Source of the DNA: Geobacteraceae bacterium
GTDB lineage: Bacteria; Desulfobacterota; Desulfuromonadia; Geobacterales; Pseudopelobacteraceae
NCBI GenBank assembly: GCA_025355965.1
Contig: JANXYR010000082.1
Span: forward strand, 62,001-126,000
Length of the DNA: 64,000 nucleotides
Direction: 5' to 3'
Part shown: positions 58,040-64,000 of the stretch, in pieces
How the letters are laid out: each line of letters opens with the position of its first letter
Position numbering within the stretch: position 1 is the stretch's first letter
Made by a program: the position numbers and the translations under genes
Notes under the pieces: model-generated
Told to the model about the DNA's origin: nothing
Seen by the model: the letters and a program-made list of their open reading frames with translations, nothing else
Databases searched by the model: none

Positions 58040-58476
58040 AAAGCCCCCTGATTATTGATGACAAGAAAACGGTGATCGAAACTGGATTCAAGTAGCGGCT
58101 TTACTTCCTTCCACAAGAGCCCGCCTCCACCACAGCCGGGACGAGGCACCACGATAAGATCCCAGCCGGCACGATCTGCCATCAGCCGCAACTCTTCCGC
58201 CGAACGGGTGATTATCCGTAGGTCAGGGAGAGACCAGGGGGTTTCTTCTACCGGAAACGTGACGATACCGTTACCAAGATCAAACACATGGTTGCCATGT
58301 TCCGCAAGCAGTCTGCCCAATTTTTCAGCAAGTCCGGGATAACGGAGTGCAGCCTGACGCGCCACACCACGCCCGAATATCGCCCGCCCCTTCGGAGTCA
58401 GCGACCCGTTGGTGGTGATGACGATAATACTACCCCGAGCGGCGTACTCCAATATATCACCTACTGCCTCAAACAT
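58036..58476 (-). CDS. Macro-domain (ADP-ribose-binding) protein, ALC1/TARG1-like
   Basis: A 146-residue single-domain protein. N-terminal strand IIVITTNGSLTPKGRAIFGRGVARQA, where macro domains have N and G residues that hold the distal ribose, and a C-terminal VVPRPGCGGGGLLWKEVKPLLE matching the ALC1/TARG1-type GCG..GL.W..V loop over the diphosphate. Members bind ADP-ribose or remove it from proteins or metabolites. Overlaps neighbours on both sides in the nifB operon; draG lies just beyond nifB. A link to NifH ADP-ribosylation is inferred, not shown. Confidence 0.72.
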   Translation of the reverse strand: MFEAVGDILEYAARGSIIVITTNGSLTPKGRAIFGRGVARQAALRYPGLAEKLGRLLAEHGNHVFDLGNGIVTFPVEETPWSLPDLRIITRSAEELRLMADRAGWDLIVVPRPGCGGGGLLWKEVKPLLESSFDHRFLVINNQGAL

Positions 58477-58751
58477 TCTTTGGCCGATCCCTGTAGATAA
58501 TCGAATACCTCCCCGCGGGTGATAATAAAACTCGGCATCTCGTTGAGGACATCCTCAACCAGATGCAGCACCTCGCCATCACTACTCTCCAACTCATTCA
58601 TAACGGCTGATAGCAACGGCAGGATCTCGTACAGGTCATGACGGTTGAAGGGTGCAAGATCAGGCAGACCGCTAAATTTGGGATTTTCACGATTGGCAAC
58701 GTCGCGCGGGTATCTGAATTTCAGGTCTGATGCTTTGACGATGATTGACAT
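58461..58751 (-). CDS. Uncharacterised nif-operon protein
   Basis: A 96-residue soluble, acidic, mostly helical protein (DLYEILPLLSAVMNELESSDGEVLHL). No signal, membrane segment or cysteine cluster (one Cys near the C-terminus). A strong AGGAGG precedes the ATG, and it overlaps the macro-domain gene by 16 nt. I do not recognise the family; conserved placement between the HTH and macro genes would suggest a shared process. Confidence 0.75.
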   Translation of the reverse strand: MSIIVKASDLKFRYPRDVANRENPKFSGLPDLAPFNRHDLYEILPLLSAVMNELESSDGEVLHLVEDVLNEMPSFIITRGEVFDYLQGSAKECLRQ

Positions 58752-58766
58752 GGGAAACCTCCTGTA

Positions 58767-59000
58767 TTAGTGCCCGCCGCAACCGCCACCACAGCCACCG
58801 CCACAGCCAGGCTTGACAATATCACTGGCCTTCGGCTTGTCGCACAGCTGCAGTGATGAACGATCAACATACCAGGCTTCATCCACCATTTTACCCTGCA
58901 GTTCGTTTTTCTTCAGCATCATCAGCACCCGCATCTCGGTCGTTTCCAAAAGCTGTGCTGCCTCGGCAATCGGTACAAAAGATGTTCCTGTTTCACACAT
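58767..59000 (-). CDS. Small helix-turn-helix protein with Cys/Gly-rich tail
   Basis: A 77-residue protein. Residues 7-52 look like a MerR/excisionase-type winged helix (FVPIAEAAQLLETTEMRVLMML, then WYVDRSSL), and residues 64-77 form a CGGGCGGGCGGH tail with three evenly spaced Cys and a terminal His, a plausible metal or Fe-S site. AAGGAGG precedes the ATG, 9 nt after the nifV stop. A redox- or metal-responsive regulator, or an assembly factor, is possible; no family name is claimed. Confidence 0.75.
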   Translation of the reverse strand: MCETGTSFVPIAEAAQLLETTEMRVLMMLKKNELQGKMVDEAWYVDRSSLQLCDKPKASDIVKPGCGGGCGGGCGGH

Positions 59001-59009
59001 GATTCCTCC

Positions 59010-60155
59010 TTACGCCGCCTTCAGCAGCGTTTCATTTTCAAGATAGATATTCATAAGTTCACGGTTGGAAAGATCGCGTTTGCGGCTGCAAGCCGTAGCT
59101 CTTGCCAGTTCCAGAAGCGTCTCCGCCAGCTTCCGGCCAACGGTGATTCCCAAGCCGCGATAGCGTTCGATCAGACCACCGGTGCCGGAATGTTTGCCGA
59201 TCACGATGCTACGAGTCAAGCCAACCTCTGCCGGGTCAAACCCCTCATAATTATGAGGGTCCTTGATAACACCATCGGCGTGCAGGCCTGACTCGTGGGC
59301 AAAGACACGTGAGCCGACCACCGGTTTGGATACAGAGAGGGGGCGATCAGAAGCCTTGGCGACAAAAAGGGACATCTCGCGGAAACGGTGGGTATCGATG
59401 CCGGTTTCAATTCCGCAGGCATGTTTTAATCCCATCACAACCTCCTCCAGCGCTGCATTACCGGCTCGCTCGCCAAGACCGTTGATCGTGGTGTTGACAA
59501 ACTTCGCCCCGGCACGGATGCCGGCAATGGCATTGGCGGTCGCCATACCAAGATCGTTGTGGGTATGTACCTCGATATCAACCTCCGGAACCGCCTGGCG
59601 GAGGAATGTCACCTTATCAAACATGGTGAACGGGTCCATGATGCCAAGAGTGTCGCAGAAGCGGAAACGGTCACCACCCAGCGAACGGGTTATCTCCATC
59701 AGCTCCACCAGAAAGGCCAGGTCGGCACGGCTCGCATCCTCACCACCGACCGATACGTAGAGATTGTGCTGTTTAGCAAAACCGAGCGCTACCTTTAACT
59801 GCTCCTTTACCGCTTCACGATTTTTACGCAGCTTGTGAATGATCATCTGATCGGACACCGAAAGGGAAATGTCTACCGCCTGCACACCACAGGCGATACT
59901 TGCCTCTATTTCAGGCACCAGCGCCCGGTTCCAGGTTATCAGACGAGCGTTTAAACCAAGATCAACGAGATTGCGGATGCTGGACTGTTCTTCCACACCC
60001 ATTGCCGGAATTCCACACTCGATCTCCCCGACACCGATGGAGTCCAGCATACGGGCGATGGCAATCTTTTCGCGTTTGCTGAAGACCACCCCGGCTGTCT
60101 GTTCGCCGTCGCGCAGGGTTGTATCGTCGATGATGATATCGTAGCTGTTATTCAT
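59010..60155 (-). CDS. nifV: Homocitrate synthase
   Basis: A 381-residue HMGL-like TIM-barrel enzyme that condenses acetyl-CoA with 2-oxoglutarate to homocitrate, the organic ligand of FeMo-co. Metal/catalytic motif DTTLRDGEQTAGVVF at residues 9-23, VHTHNDLGMATANA with the metal-binding histidines, and NGLGERAGNAALEE. The ATG at 60155 follows a perfect GGAGG; an upstream in-frame start would add 12 residues overlapping the acetyltransferase stop. Citramalate or isopropylmalate synthase is excluded mainly by length and context. Confidence 0.93.
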   Translation of the reverse strand: MNNSYDIIIDDTTLRDGEQTAGVVFSKREKIAIARMLDSIGVGEIECGIPAMGVEEQSSIRNLVDLGLNARLITWNRALVPEIEASIACGVQAVDISLSVSDQMIIHKLRKNREAVKEQLKVALGFAKQHNLYVSVGGEDASRADLAFLVELMEITRSLGGDRFRFCDTLGIMDPFTMFDKVTFLRQAVPEVDIEVHTHNDLGMATANAIAGIRAGAKFVNTTINGLGERAGNAALEEVVMGLKHACGIETGIDTHRFREMSLFVAKASDRPLSVSKPVVGSRVFAHESGLHADGVIKDPHNYEGFDPAEVGLTRSIVIGKHSGTGGLIERYRGLGITVGRKLAETLLELARATACSRKRDLSNRELMNIYLENETLLKAA

Positions 60156-60181
60156 GATCGCCTCCTGCCCATTTTCTCTTT

Positions 60182-61006
60182 TTACCCGCAACTTCCCATC
60201 GTAGCCAGCCCATACAACATATCCGCCCGGTAGTCAGGCCGCGTGCCGACATACATCAACTCGTTGCTGCCGCAGATATGCATCCCTCTGCGGCTTAAAA
60301 TCCTTACTGCGGCACGGTTCGATAGAGGTGCATCAAGAAAAATCTTTGTTCCAACAGCAACAGCTCCGACCGCTTCATCGAAAAGACGCACCGCACCAGT
60401 TGTATTCGACGACGAAAATGGCCCAAACTGCACGGCGTTTCCGCACGGTTGCCGTACGATAAAACCGGATTCATTCTGCAGGAGTTGCCCACGATGTGCT
60501 GTTGCTTCCAGCAGGACCTCCCGGTGGTCGCCCCAGGCACGGAAGTCAAGATCATGCGACGAGACCGCCAACGCATCTCGTTTCGATTTACCTAAATGAA
60601 CCCCATGCCGTTGACGTCCTGTCCCAATCCAGCGGATAATTGTATCAACACGCTTAAATCCGTGCTTTTCATAAAGCGGTGTGCCAGGCTTTGAGGCGGT
60701 CAGCCAGATCGTTTGCGCTCCTGCCGTATGCAGCGCCTCCAGAGCTTTTCTGAGCAGCGCCTTACCGATACCCCTGGCACGGAATTGCTGCGCAACAATC
60801 AGGTTACCGACCCAGCCGCTCCGCAGGAGGCATAGCGAGGTTACATATCCCGTGGTTTCTCCATCATCGCCGCGAGCAGCAAAACATCCTTGAGGAAATT
60901 CGCCCAGCAGGAATTCGAACTCCCAAGGCTCCGCCACCCACCCCTCCGCCGTTGCCAGCTTCAGAAAGGGCGCTATGTCATTCGCGCGGAAAGGCTCGAT
61001 TATCAT
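60182..61006 (-). CDS. GNAT acetyltransferase with second GNAT-like domain (YitH type)
   Basis: A 274-residue protein. N-terminal GNAT domain (about 1-130) with acetyl-CoA loop QQFRARGIGKALLRKALE, and a C-terminal domain (about 140-270) resembling Acetyltransf_18, with FGPFSSSNT, IFLDAPLSNRAAV and a final RGM...MYVG segment. Overlaps nifB by ATGA and precedes nifV by 26 nt. It may acetylate a small molecule or a nif protein; no substrate can be named. Conserved placement in nif operons of related genomes would support a nitrogenase role. Confidence 0.82.
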   Translation of the reverse strand: MIIEPFRANDIAPFLKLATAEGWVAEPWEFEFLLGEFPQGCFAARGDDGETTGYVTSLCLLRSGWVGNLIVAQQFRARGIGKALLRKALEALHTAGAQTIWLTASKPGTPLYEKHGFKRVDTIIRWIGTGRQRHGVHLGKSKRDALAVSSHDLDFRAWGDHREVLLEATAHRGQLLQNESGFIVRQPCGNAVQFGPFSSSNTTGAVRLFDEAVGAVAVGTKIFLDAPLSNRAAVRILSRRGMHICGSNELMYVGTRPDYRADMLYGLATMGSCG

Positions 61007-61872
61007 GCTGGCAGACAGGCTGGTTCAGCTATAGTCATGTTCAGGTCCTGACCGATCAGCCCTATGGCGTCAGCCCGGCACTGCTTGCAGTGGGCGAACT
61101 GACCGATGATCCCCTCGTTGGCTTTTCTGACTCCTGCCAGATATTCTTCGCTGGGTGGTAGAACATGAGCCAGTTCTGCCTGTGGAATAATCGGCATAAT
61201 GTTCATGACAAAAGCGCCAAGTGCCTTGATCCGCGCAGCTATCAAAGGTATCTGACCGTCATTGATCCCCGGCGTCAAAACGGTGTTGACCTTGATCGTC
61301 AGCCCCAATTCGCCGGCCCTCTTGAGCCCTTCAAGCTGGTTGGCAATCAGAATTCTGGCCCCTTCCACTCCGGTGTAGTGTATGCCGTGATAAATGACAT
61401 GACGGTAAATCCTGGCACCTATTTCCGGATCGATGGCATTAATCGTCACCGTCAAACTATGGAGACCAAGTTCATAAAGACGATCAATCGATTCGGGAAG
61501 CAACAGACCATTGGTGCTCATGCAGAGCATCAGGTGCGGAAACTCCTCCTTGACCATACGGAAGGTTTCGAATGTCTCTTCGTTTGCAAGCGGGTCGCCG
61601 GGACCAGCAATGCCTACTACCTTGATAATAGGCCCGACTATTGGACTGGCCATGACCTCGCGCACCTTGATGATAGCCTCATCAGGTGTCAGCAAACGGC
61701 TTGTTACACCGGGTCGGGACTCGTTGGCGCAGTCGTGCTTGCGGGAACAGTAGCCGCACTTGATGTTGCATTTTGGCGCCACGGCCAGATGCATACGACC
61801 GTTTTTATGGTGGTTGCCGCCAAAGCATGGATGCCCCTGGATCTTATTCTTCATTTCGCACGCAGTTGCCAT
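61003..61872 (-). CDS. nifB: FeMo-cofactor core synthase NifB (radical SAM)
   Basis: A 289-residue radical SAM enzyme making NifB-co, the 8Fe-9S-carbide precursor. HPCFGGNHHKNGRMHLAVAPKCNIKCGYC region near residues 14-45 includes the CxxxCxxC SAM-cluster motif (CNIKCGYC), and a late HCKQCRADAIG. It lacks the C-terminal NifX-like domain of many NifB proteins; stand-alone NifX proteins are encoded at the left edge. ATG at 61872 preferred (GGAAGGAG 8 nt upstream) over a TTG at 61890. Leads the operon nifB, GNAT, nifV, HTH, unknown, macro, amidotransferase. Confidence 0.96.
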   Translation of the reverse strand: MATACEMKNKIQGHPCFGGNHHKNGRMHLAVAPKCNIKCGYCSRKHDCANESRPGVTSRLLTPDEAIIKVREVMASPIVGPIIKVVGIAGPGDPLANEETFETFRMVKEEFPHLMLCMSTNGLLLPESIDRLYELGLHSLTVTINAIDPEIGARIYRHVIYHGIHYTGVEGARILIANQLEGLKRAGELGLTIKVNTVLTPGINDGQIPLIAARIKALGAFVMNIMPIIPQAELAHVLPPSEEYLAGVRKANEGIIGQFAHCKQCRADAIGLIGQDLNMTIAEPACLPA

Positions 61873-61894
61873 AGTATGTACTCCTTCCAAAATG

Positions 61895-61968
61895 CCCTGA
61901 TAAACAGAATAAGTGCGTTCACGAAATCATTTCTGCAAAAACCGCAGAAGCAATTTCTAACTTACTAA
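61895..61968 (-). repeat. Dispersed ~75-bp palindromic repeat, copy 3 (nifB leader)
   Basis: On the - strand TTAGTAAGTTAGAAAT, CTTCTGC, GCAGAAAT, TTTCGTGAACGCACTTATTC, GTTTATC, matching the copy at 514-591 nearly block for block. Here it lies in sense orientation between the leader terminator and nifB. Confidence 0.8.
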
Positions 61969-61971
61969 AAA

Positions 61972-62007
61972 ACGCCCGCAGGGTGTTATCCCACGGGCGT
62001 CGTTGCC
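61972..62007 (-). promoter_or_regulatory. Leader attenuator of nifB operon: hexaloop hairpin overlapping terminator
   Basis: On the - strand GGC-AACGAC-GCC (61996-62007) forms a stem with a hexaloop having A1 and G4. It overlaps the hairpin ACGCCCGTGGG / CCCTGCGGGCGT (61972-62000) followed by TTTTTT (61967-61972). The predicted transcript start is only about 7 nt before the hexaloop stem, so there is no room for a second hexaloop upstream. Confidence 0.78.
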
Positions 62008-62022
62008 GGTACTGAGCATGAT

Positions 62023-62041
62023 AAAGCATAGATTGTGCCAG
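62023..62041 (-). promoter_or_regulatory. Sigma54 promoter of nifB operon
   Basis: On the - strand CTGGCACAATCTATGCTTT, GG-N10-GC. Predicted start near 62014. The rest of the 61873-62265 gap (62042-62265) is A/T-rich and holds no other site I can defend. Confidence 0.9.
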
Positions 62042-62265
62042 CTTAAACCAACAATATGGCAAACCCTTTAAACACGGAGCAATAGAGCAACAGAGAGAGT
62101 CCAAAACAAACCAATCTCAAAACAATTAAAGCTAAAATCAGCTCACAAGCTTTTAATATCGCCGTATTTGCATACTTTTTTAGCACACAGGTTATAGGAT
62201 TATTCTTTGCATAGACTTTCTCAGTTGCTCATTTGCTCCGTGTTATTCAAAGATTGGAAGTGATC

Positions 62266-63168
62266 ATGTTCAACCAGTACAACCTCGAAGAAATCCGCGA
62301 CCGCGCCCGGGCCGCCTTTATCGGCATGGCAATCGGCGATGCTCTGGGTGCCACTGTAGAGTTCATGACTGCATCAGAAATTGCCTCAAAATACGGCACT
62401 TTCCGGGATATCATAGGTGGCGGCTGGTTGCGACTGAAACCGGGGCAGGTAACAGATGATACCGAGATGGCGCTATGTATAGCCAGGGCAATTGTAAAAA
62501 ATCAAGCCTGGTCGGTGGAGGCGGTTGCTGATAACTTTGCCGCCTGGCTCAAATCACGACCGGTAGACTGTGGCGATACCTGCCGCAAGGGAATCCGCGC
62601 TTATCTTCTGAACGGACAGCTGGAATCGCCGCCAAATGAATGGGATGCCGGGAACGGTGCAGCCATGCGCATACTGCCGGCTGTCCTGTTTTCACTCCCG
62701 GATGGAGAGCTGCTTAAGAAGTACGTGCTGGAGCAGGCACACATTACTCACAACAATCCGGTATCAGATGCCGCCTGCCTTTGCCTGGGTGAGCTCCTGC
62801 ACATGGCACTCTGCGGGGCAGGCAAAAACCGTATGAACCGCCACGTGGACGGATTGGTAGCCAGGTTTCCAACATTTACCTTTGTGCCGTATCGTGGTTT
62901 GGCCACCGGATATGTTGTGGATACCATGCAGACAGTGCTTCACTGGTTTTTCCGTGGGAGAAGTTTTGAAGAATGTTTGGTTGGGACTGTCAATCAGGGG
63001 GGCGATGCTGACACTACCGGTGCCATCTGCGGAATGATGGCCGGCGCCTATTATGGCATGGATGCGATCCCCAAGCGCTGGATGAAGAAGGTGGACGGCA
63101 AAGTAATTGCCGAAATCGAGATCATGGTTGAGAGGCTGATAACGGCAAGTCCGGTATGGAGAGGTTAA
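62266..63168 (+). CDS. draG: ADP-ribosyl-[dinitrogen reductase] hydrolase
   Basis: A 300-residue ADP-ribosylglycohydrolase. Early IGMAIGDALGATVEFM and the metal-site motif VTDDTEMALCIA (about 50-61), plus the late NQGGDADTTGAICGMMAGA, are the dinuclear metal ligands of DraG. It removes ADP-ribose from NifH Arg, reactivating nitrogenase. ATG at 62266 with GGAAG upstream; the frame extends 11 codons from a TTG. Encoded divergently from nifB. No draT is visible in the window. Confidence 0.9.
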   Translation: MFNQYNLEEIRDRARAAFIGMAIGDALGATVEFMTASEIASKYGTFRDIIGGGWLRLKPGQVTDDTEMALCIARAIVKNQAWSVEAVADNFAAWLKSRPVDCGDTCRKGIRAYLLNGQLESPPNEWDAGNGAAMRILPAVLFSLPDGELLKKYVLEQAHITHNNPVSDAACLCLGELLHMALCGAGKNRMNRHVDGLVARFPTFTFVPYRGLATGYVVDTMQTVLHWFFRGRSFEECLVGTVNQGGDADTTGAICGMMAGAYYGMDAIPKRWMKKVDGKVIAEIEIMVERLITASPVWRG

Positions 63169-63197
63169 TCTGTATTTGAGCGGTATCTACTTTTGGC

Positions 63198-63238
63198 GAG
63201 ACCTCCGAGGGTTATAACACCTCGGAGGTCTCTTTTTT
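63198..63238 (+). terminator. Intrinsic terminator after draG
   Basis: Perfect 13-bp stem GAGACCTCCGAGG (63198-63210) with CCTCGGAGGTCTC (63220-63232), 9-nt loop, then TTTTTT. Confidence 0.92.
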
Positions 63239-63804
63239 CAGTTCTCCTTCAAAATCCCGGCAGCTACCTGCAACAGCGTTTTACGTTTGTCCATCGCCCC
63301 CTTTTGCATGATGCGATATGCCTCAGCCTCTGAAACGTGATTCTTCTCCATCACCTTCCCTTTTGCTTTTTCAATGATTTTGCGGTTCTCGATGAGTTCG
63401 CGCAGGTCGTCGATTTTCTCTTTTAGATTTTCAACTTCTTCAACGTGCTGCAGAGCAATCTCTATGGCCGGCAGCAGATCCTGCTGCCGGAGCGGTTTGG
63501 TTAAAAAAGCGGCAATCCCGCTTGCCGATGCCCGTTTAACAGTCGCGCTATCACAGGCGCTAGTCAGCAGCATTATCGGTATTTTCAGCTTTTTTTTGAT
63601 CTCTACGGCAGCGCTTATCCCGTCCATACCAGGCATGGCAACGTCCATAATAGCCATGTCAGGAAAGCTCGCCAACGCCAGTTCCACAGCTTTTGCGCCG
63701 TCCCCGCACTCAAGTATTTCATCGAAGCCGAGATCGACCAGCATGCTCTTCAAGTTCAATCTGATGAGCGGTTCGTCATCACAAATCAGTATGGATTTAC
63801 TCAT
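63238..63804 (-). CDS. gnfR: ANTAR-domain response regulator, nif antiterminator (GnfR-like)
   Basis: A 188-residue regulator: receiver at about 1-122 (CDDEPLI, MAIMDVAMPGMDG, LLTSACD, TKPLR) and a C-terminal ANTAR RNA-binding domain at about 130-186 (IIEKAKGKVMEKNHVSEAEA, then YRIMQKGAMDKRKTLLQVAA). ANTAR proteins bind hexaloop hairpins and prevent leader termination; in Geobacter sulfurreducens GnfR is such a regulator of nitrogen-fixation genes. The four nif leaders here carry matching hexaloops. It has its own sigma54 promoter 27 bp upstream, so it should itself be induced under nitrogen limitation. Its kinase is not recognisable in the window. Confidence 0.87.
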   Translation of the reverse strand: MSKSILICDDEPLIRLNLKSMLVDLGFDEILECGDGAKAVELALASFPDMAIMDVAMPGMDGISAAVEIKKKLKIPIMLLTSACDSATVKRASASGIAAFLTKPLRQQDLLPAIEIALQHVEEVENLKEKIDDLRELIENRKIIEKAKGKVMEKNHVSEAEAYRIMQKGAMDKRKTLLQVAAGILKEN

Positions 63805-63830
63805 GGTTGTTTCCCCCTGTACCTAAGAAT

Positions 63831-63849
63831 TAGCATGAGGCGTGCCACT
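63831..63849 (-). promoter_or_regulatory. Sigma54 promoter of the ANTAR regulator gene
   Basis: On the - strand AGTGGCACGCCTCATGCTA, GG-N10-GC. Predicted start near 63821, giving a leader of only about 17 nt with no attenuator. Confidence 0.88.
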
Positions 63850-63913
63850 TGGGGAGAAAGACTGGTCAGGCAGGTAACAATAAGTGTTGGGGGGTTAAGC
63901 AGAGTGGATCTAT

Positions 63914-64000
63914 TTATACCGGTTCTTTCAATTTGTCTTCAAGGAGGGGGGTGATTACGACCTTGATCCTGCCCTTGCCCCACAGACCTATTTTCTTGGC
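63914..64000 (-). CDS. C-terminal end of an unrecognised gene (partial)
   Basis: The - strand frame entering from the window edge gives 28 residues, with IGLWGKGRIKVVITPLLED and a TAA stop at 63914-63916. Too short to assign. It lies about 65 bp upstream of the gnfR sigma54 promoter in the same direction; a cognate kinase or another nif regulator is possible but unproven. Confidence 0.5.
   Translation of the reverse strand, partial: AKKIGLWGKGRIKVVITPLLEDKLKEPV

Overview
The window looks like a chromosomal segment from a free-living diazotrophic deltaproteobacterium of the Geobacter/Pelobacter type (Desulfuromonadales/Geobacterales). This is inferred from gene content and order: a fused nifE-nifN gene, nifHDK, nifB and nifV in separate sigma54-driven units, a nif-specific ferredoxin III, modEABC, draG, an ANTAR-type response regulator, and a very high density of histidine kinases and c-di-GMP proteins. 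No rRNA, tRNA, CRISPR array or intact insertion sequence was seen.

Layout. 1-1.3 kb (- strand): nifX, nif ferredoxin and a second NifX/NafY-like protein. 1.6-14 kb (+ strand mostly): a PhnD-like binding protein with a large hybrid kinase and HD-GYP regulator, a NarX/NarL-type pair, a chemoreceptor with CheW, an orphan HPt protein and an OmpR-type regulator. 14.2-24.2 kb (+): one long apparent operon that starts with a corrinoid protein, a URO-D-type methyltransferase and a DUF1638 protein and continues with five signalling proteins. 24.2-27 kb (-): nifEN. 27.3-39.3 kb: PstS-like protein plus GGDEF-EAL protein, two tandem kinases with fused SBP_bac_3 sensor domains, a rhomboid protease, a DisA_N-like protein and a HemG-like flavodoxin. 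39.9-43 kb: a SNF2 helicase. 43.1-47.2 kb (-): nifHDK, interrupted by two intergenic palindromic repeats. 47.5-48.6 kb (+): a kinase lacking its 5' end. 48.7-52.1 kb (-): modEABC. 52.4-57.2 kb (-): PhnD-like protein, kinase and porin. 57.4-61.9 kb (-): the nifB operon, carrying nifV and five accessory genes including a macro-domain protein. 62.3-64 kb: draG (+), the ANTAR regulator (-) and the end of another - strand gene.

How it works together. Five excellent sigma54 promoters (GG-N10-GC) are visible, in front of nifX, nifEN, nifHDK, nifB and the ANTAR regulator. The four structural operons each have, just after the predicted start site, a short hairpin with a six-base loop of the form AAxGxC that overlaps the 5' arm of an intrinsic terminator. 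This fits a cascade in which a sigma54 activator switches on nif transcription and the ANTAR regulator (GnfR-like) lets polymerase pass the leader terminators, as described for Geobacter sulfurreducens. ModE with a well-matched operator controls molybdate uptake for the Mo nitrogenase, and DraG (perhaps with the macro-domain protein) would reverse ADP-ribosylation of NifH.

The parts least explained by known biology are the corrinoid/methyltransferase/DUF1638 operon fused to a sensory cascade, the macro domain plus amidotransferase plus Cys/Gly-tailed helix-turn-helix proteins in the nifB operon, and a dispersed repeat of about 75 bp that sits in three nif leaders.
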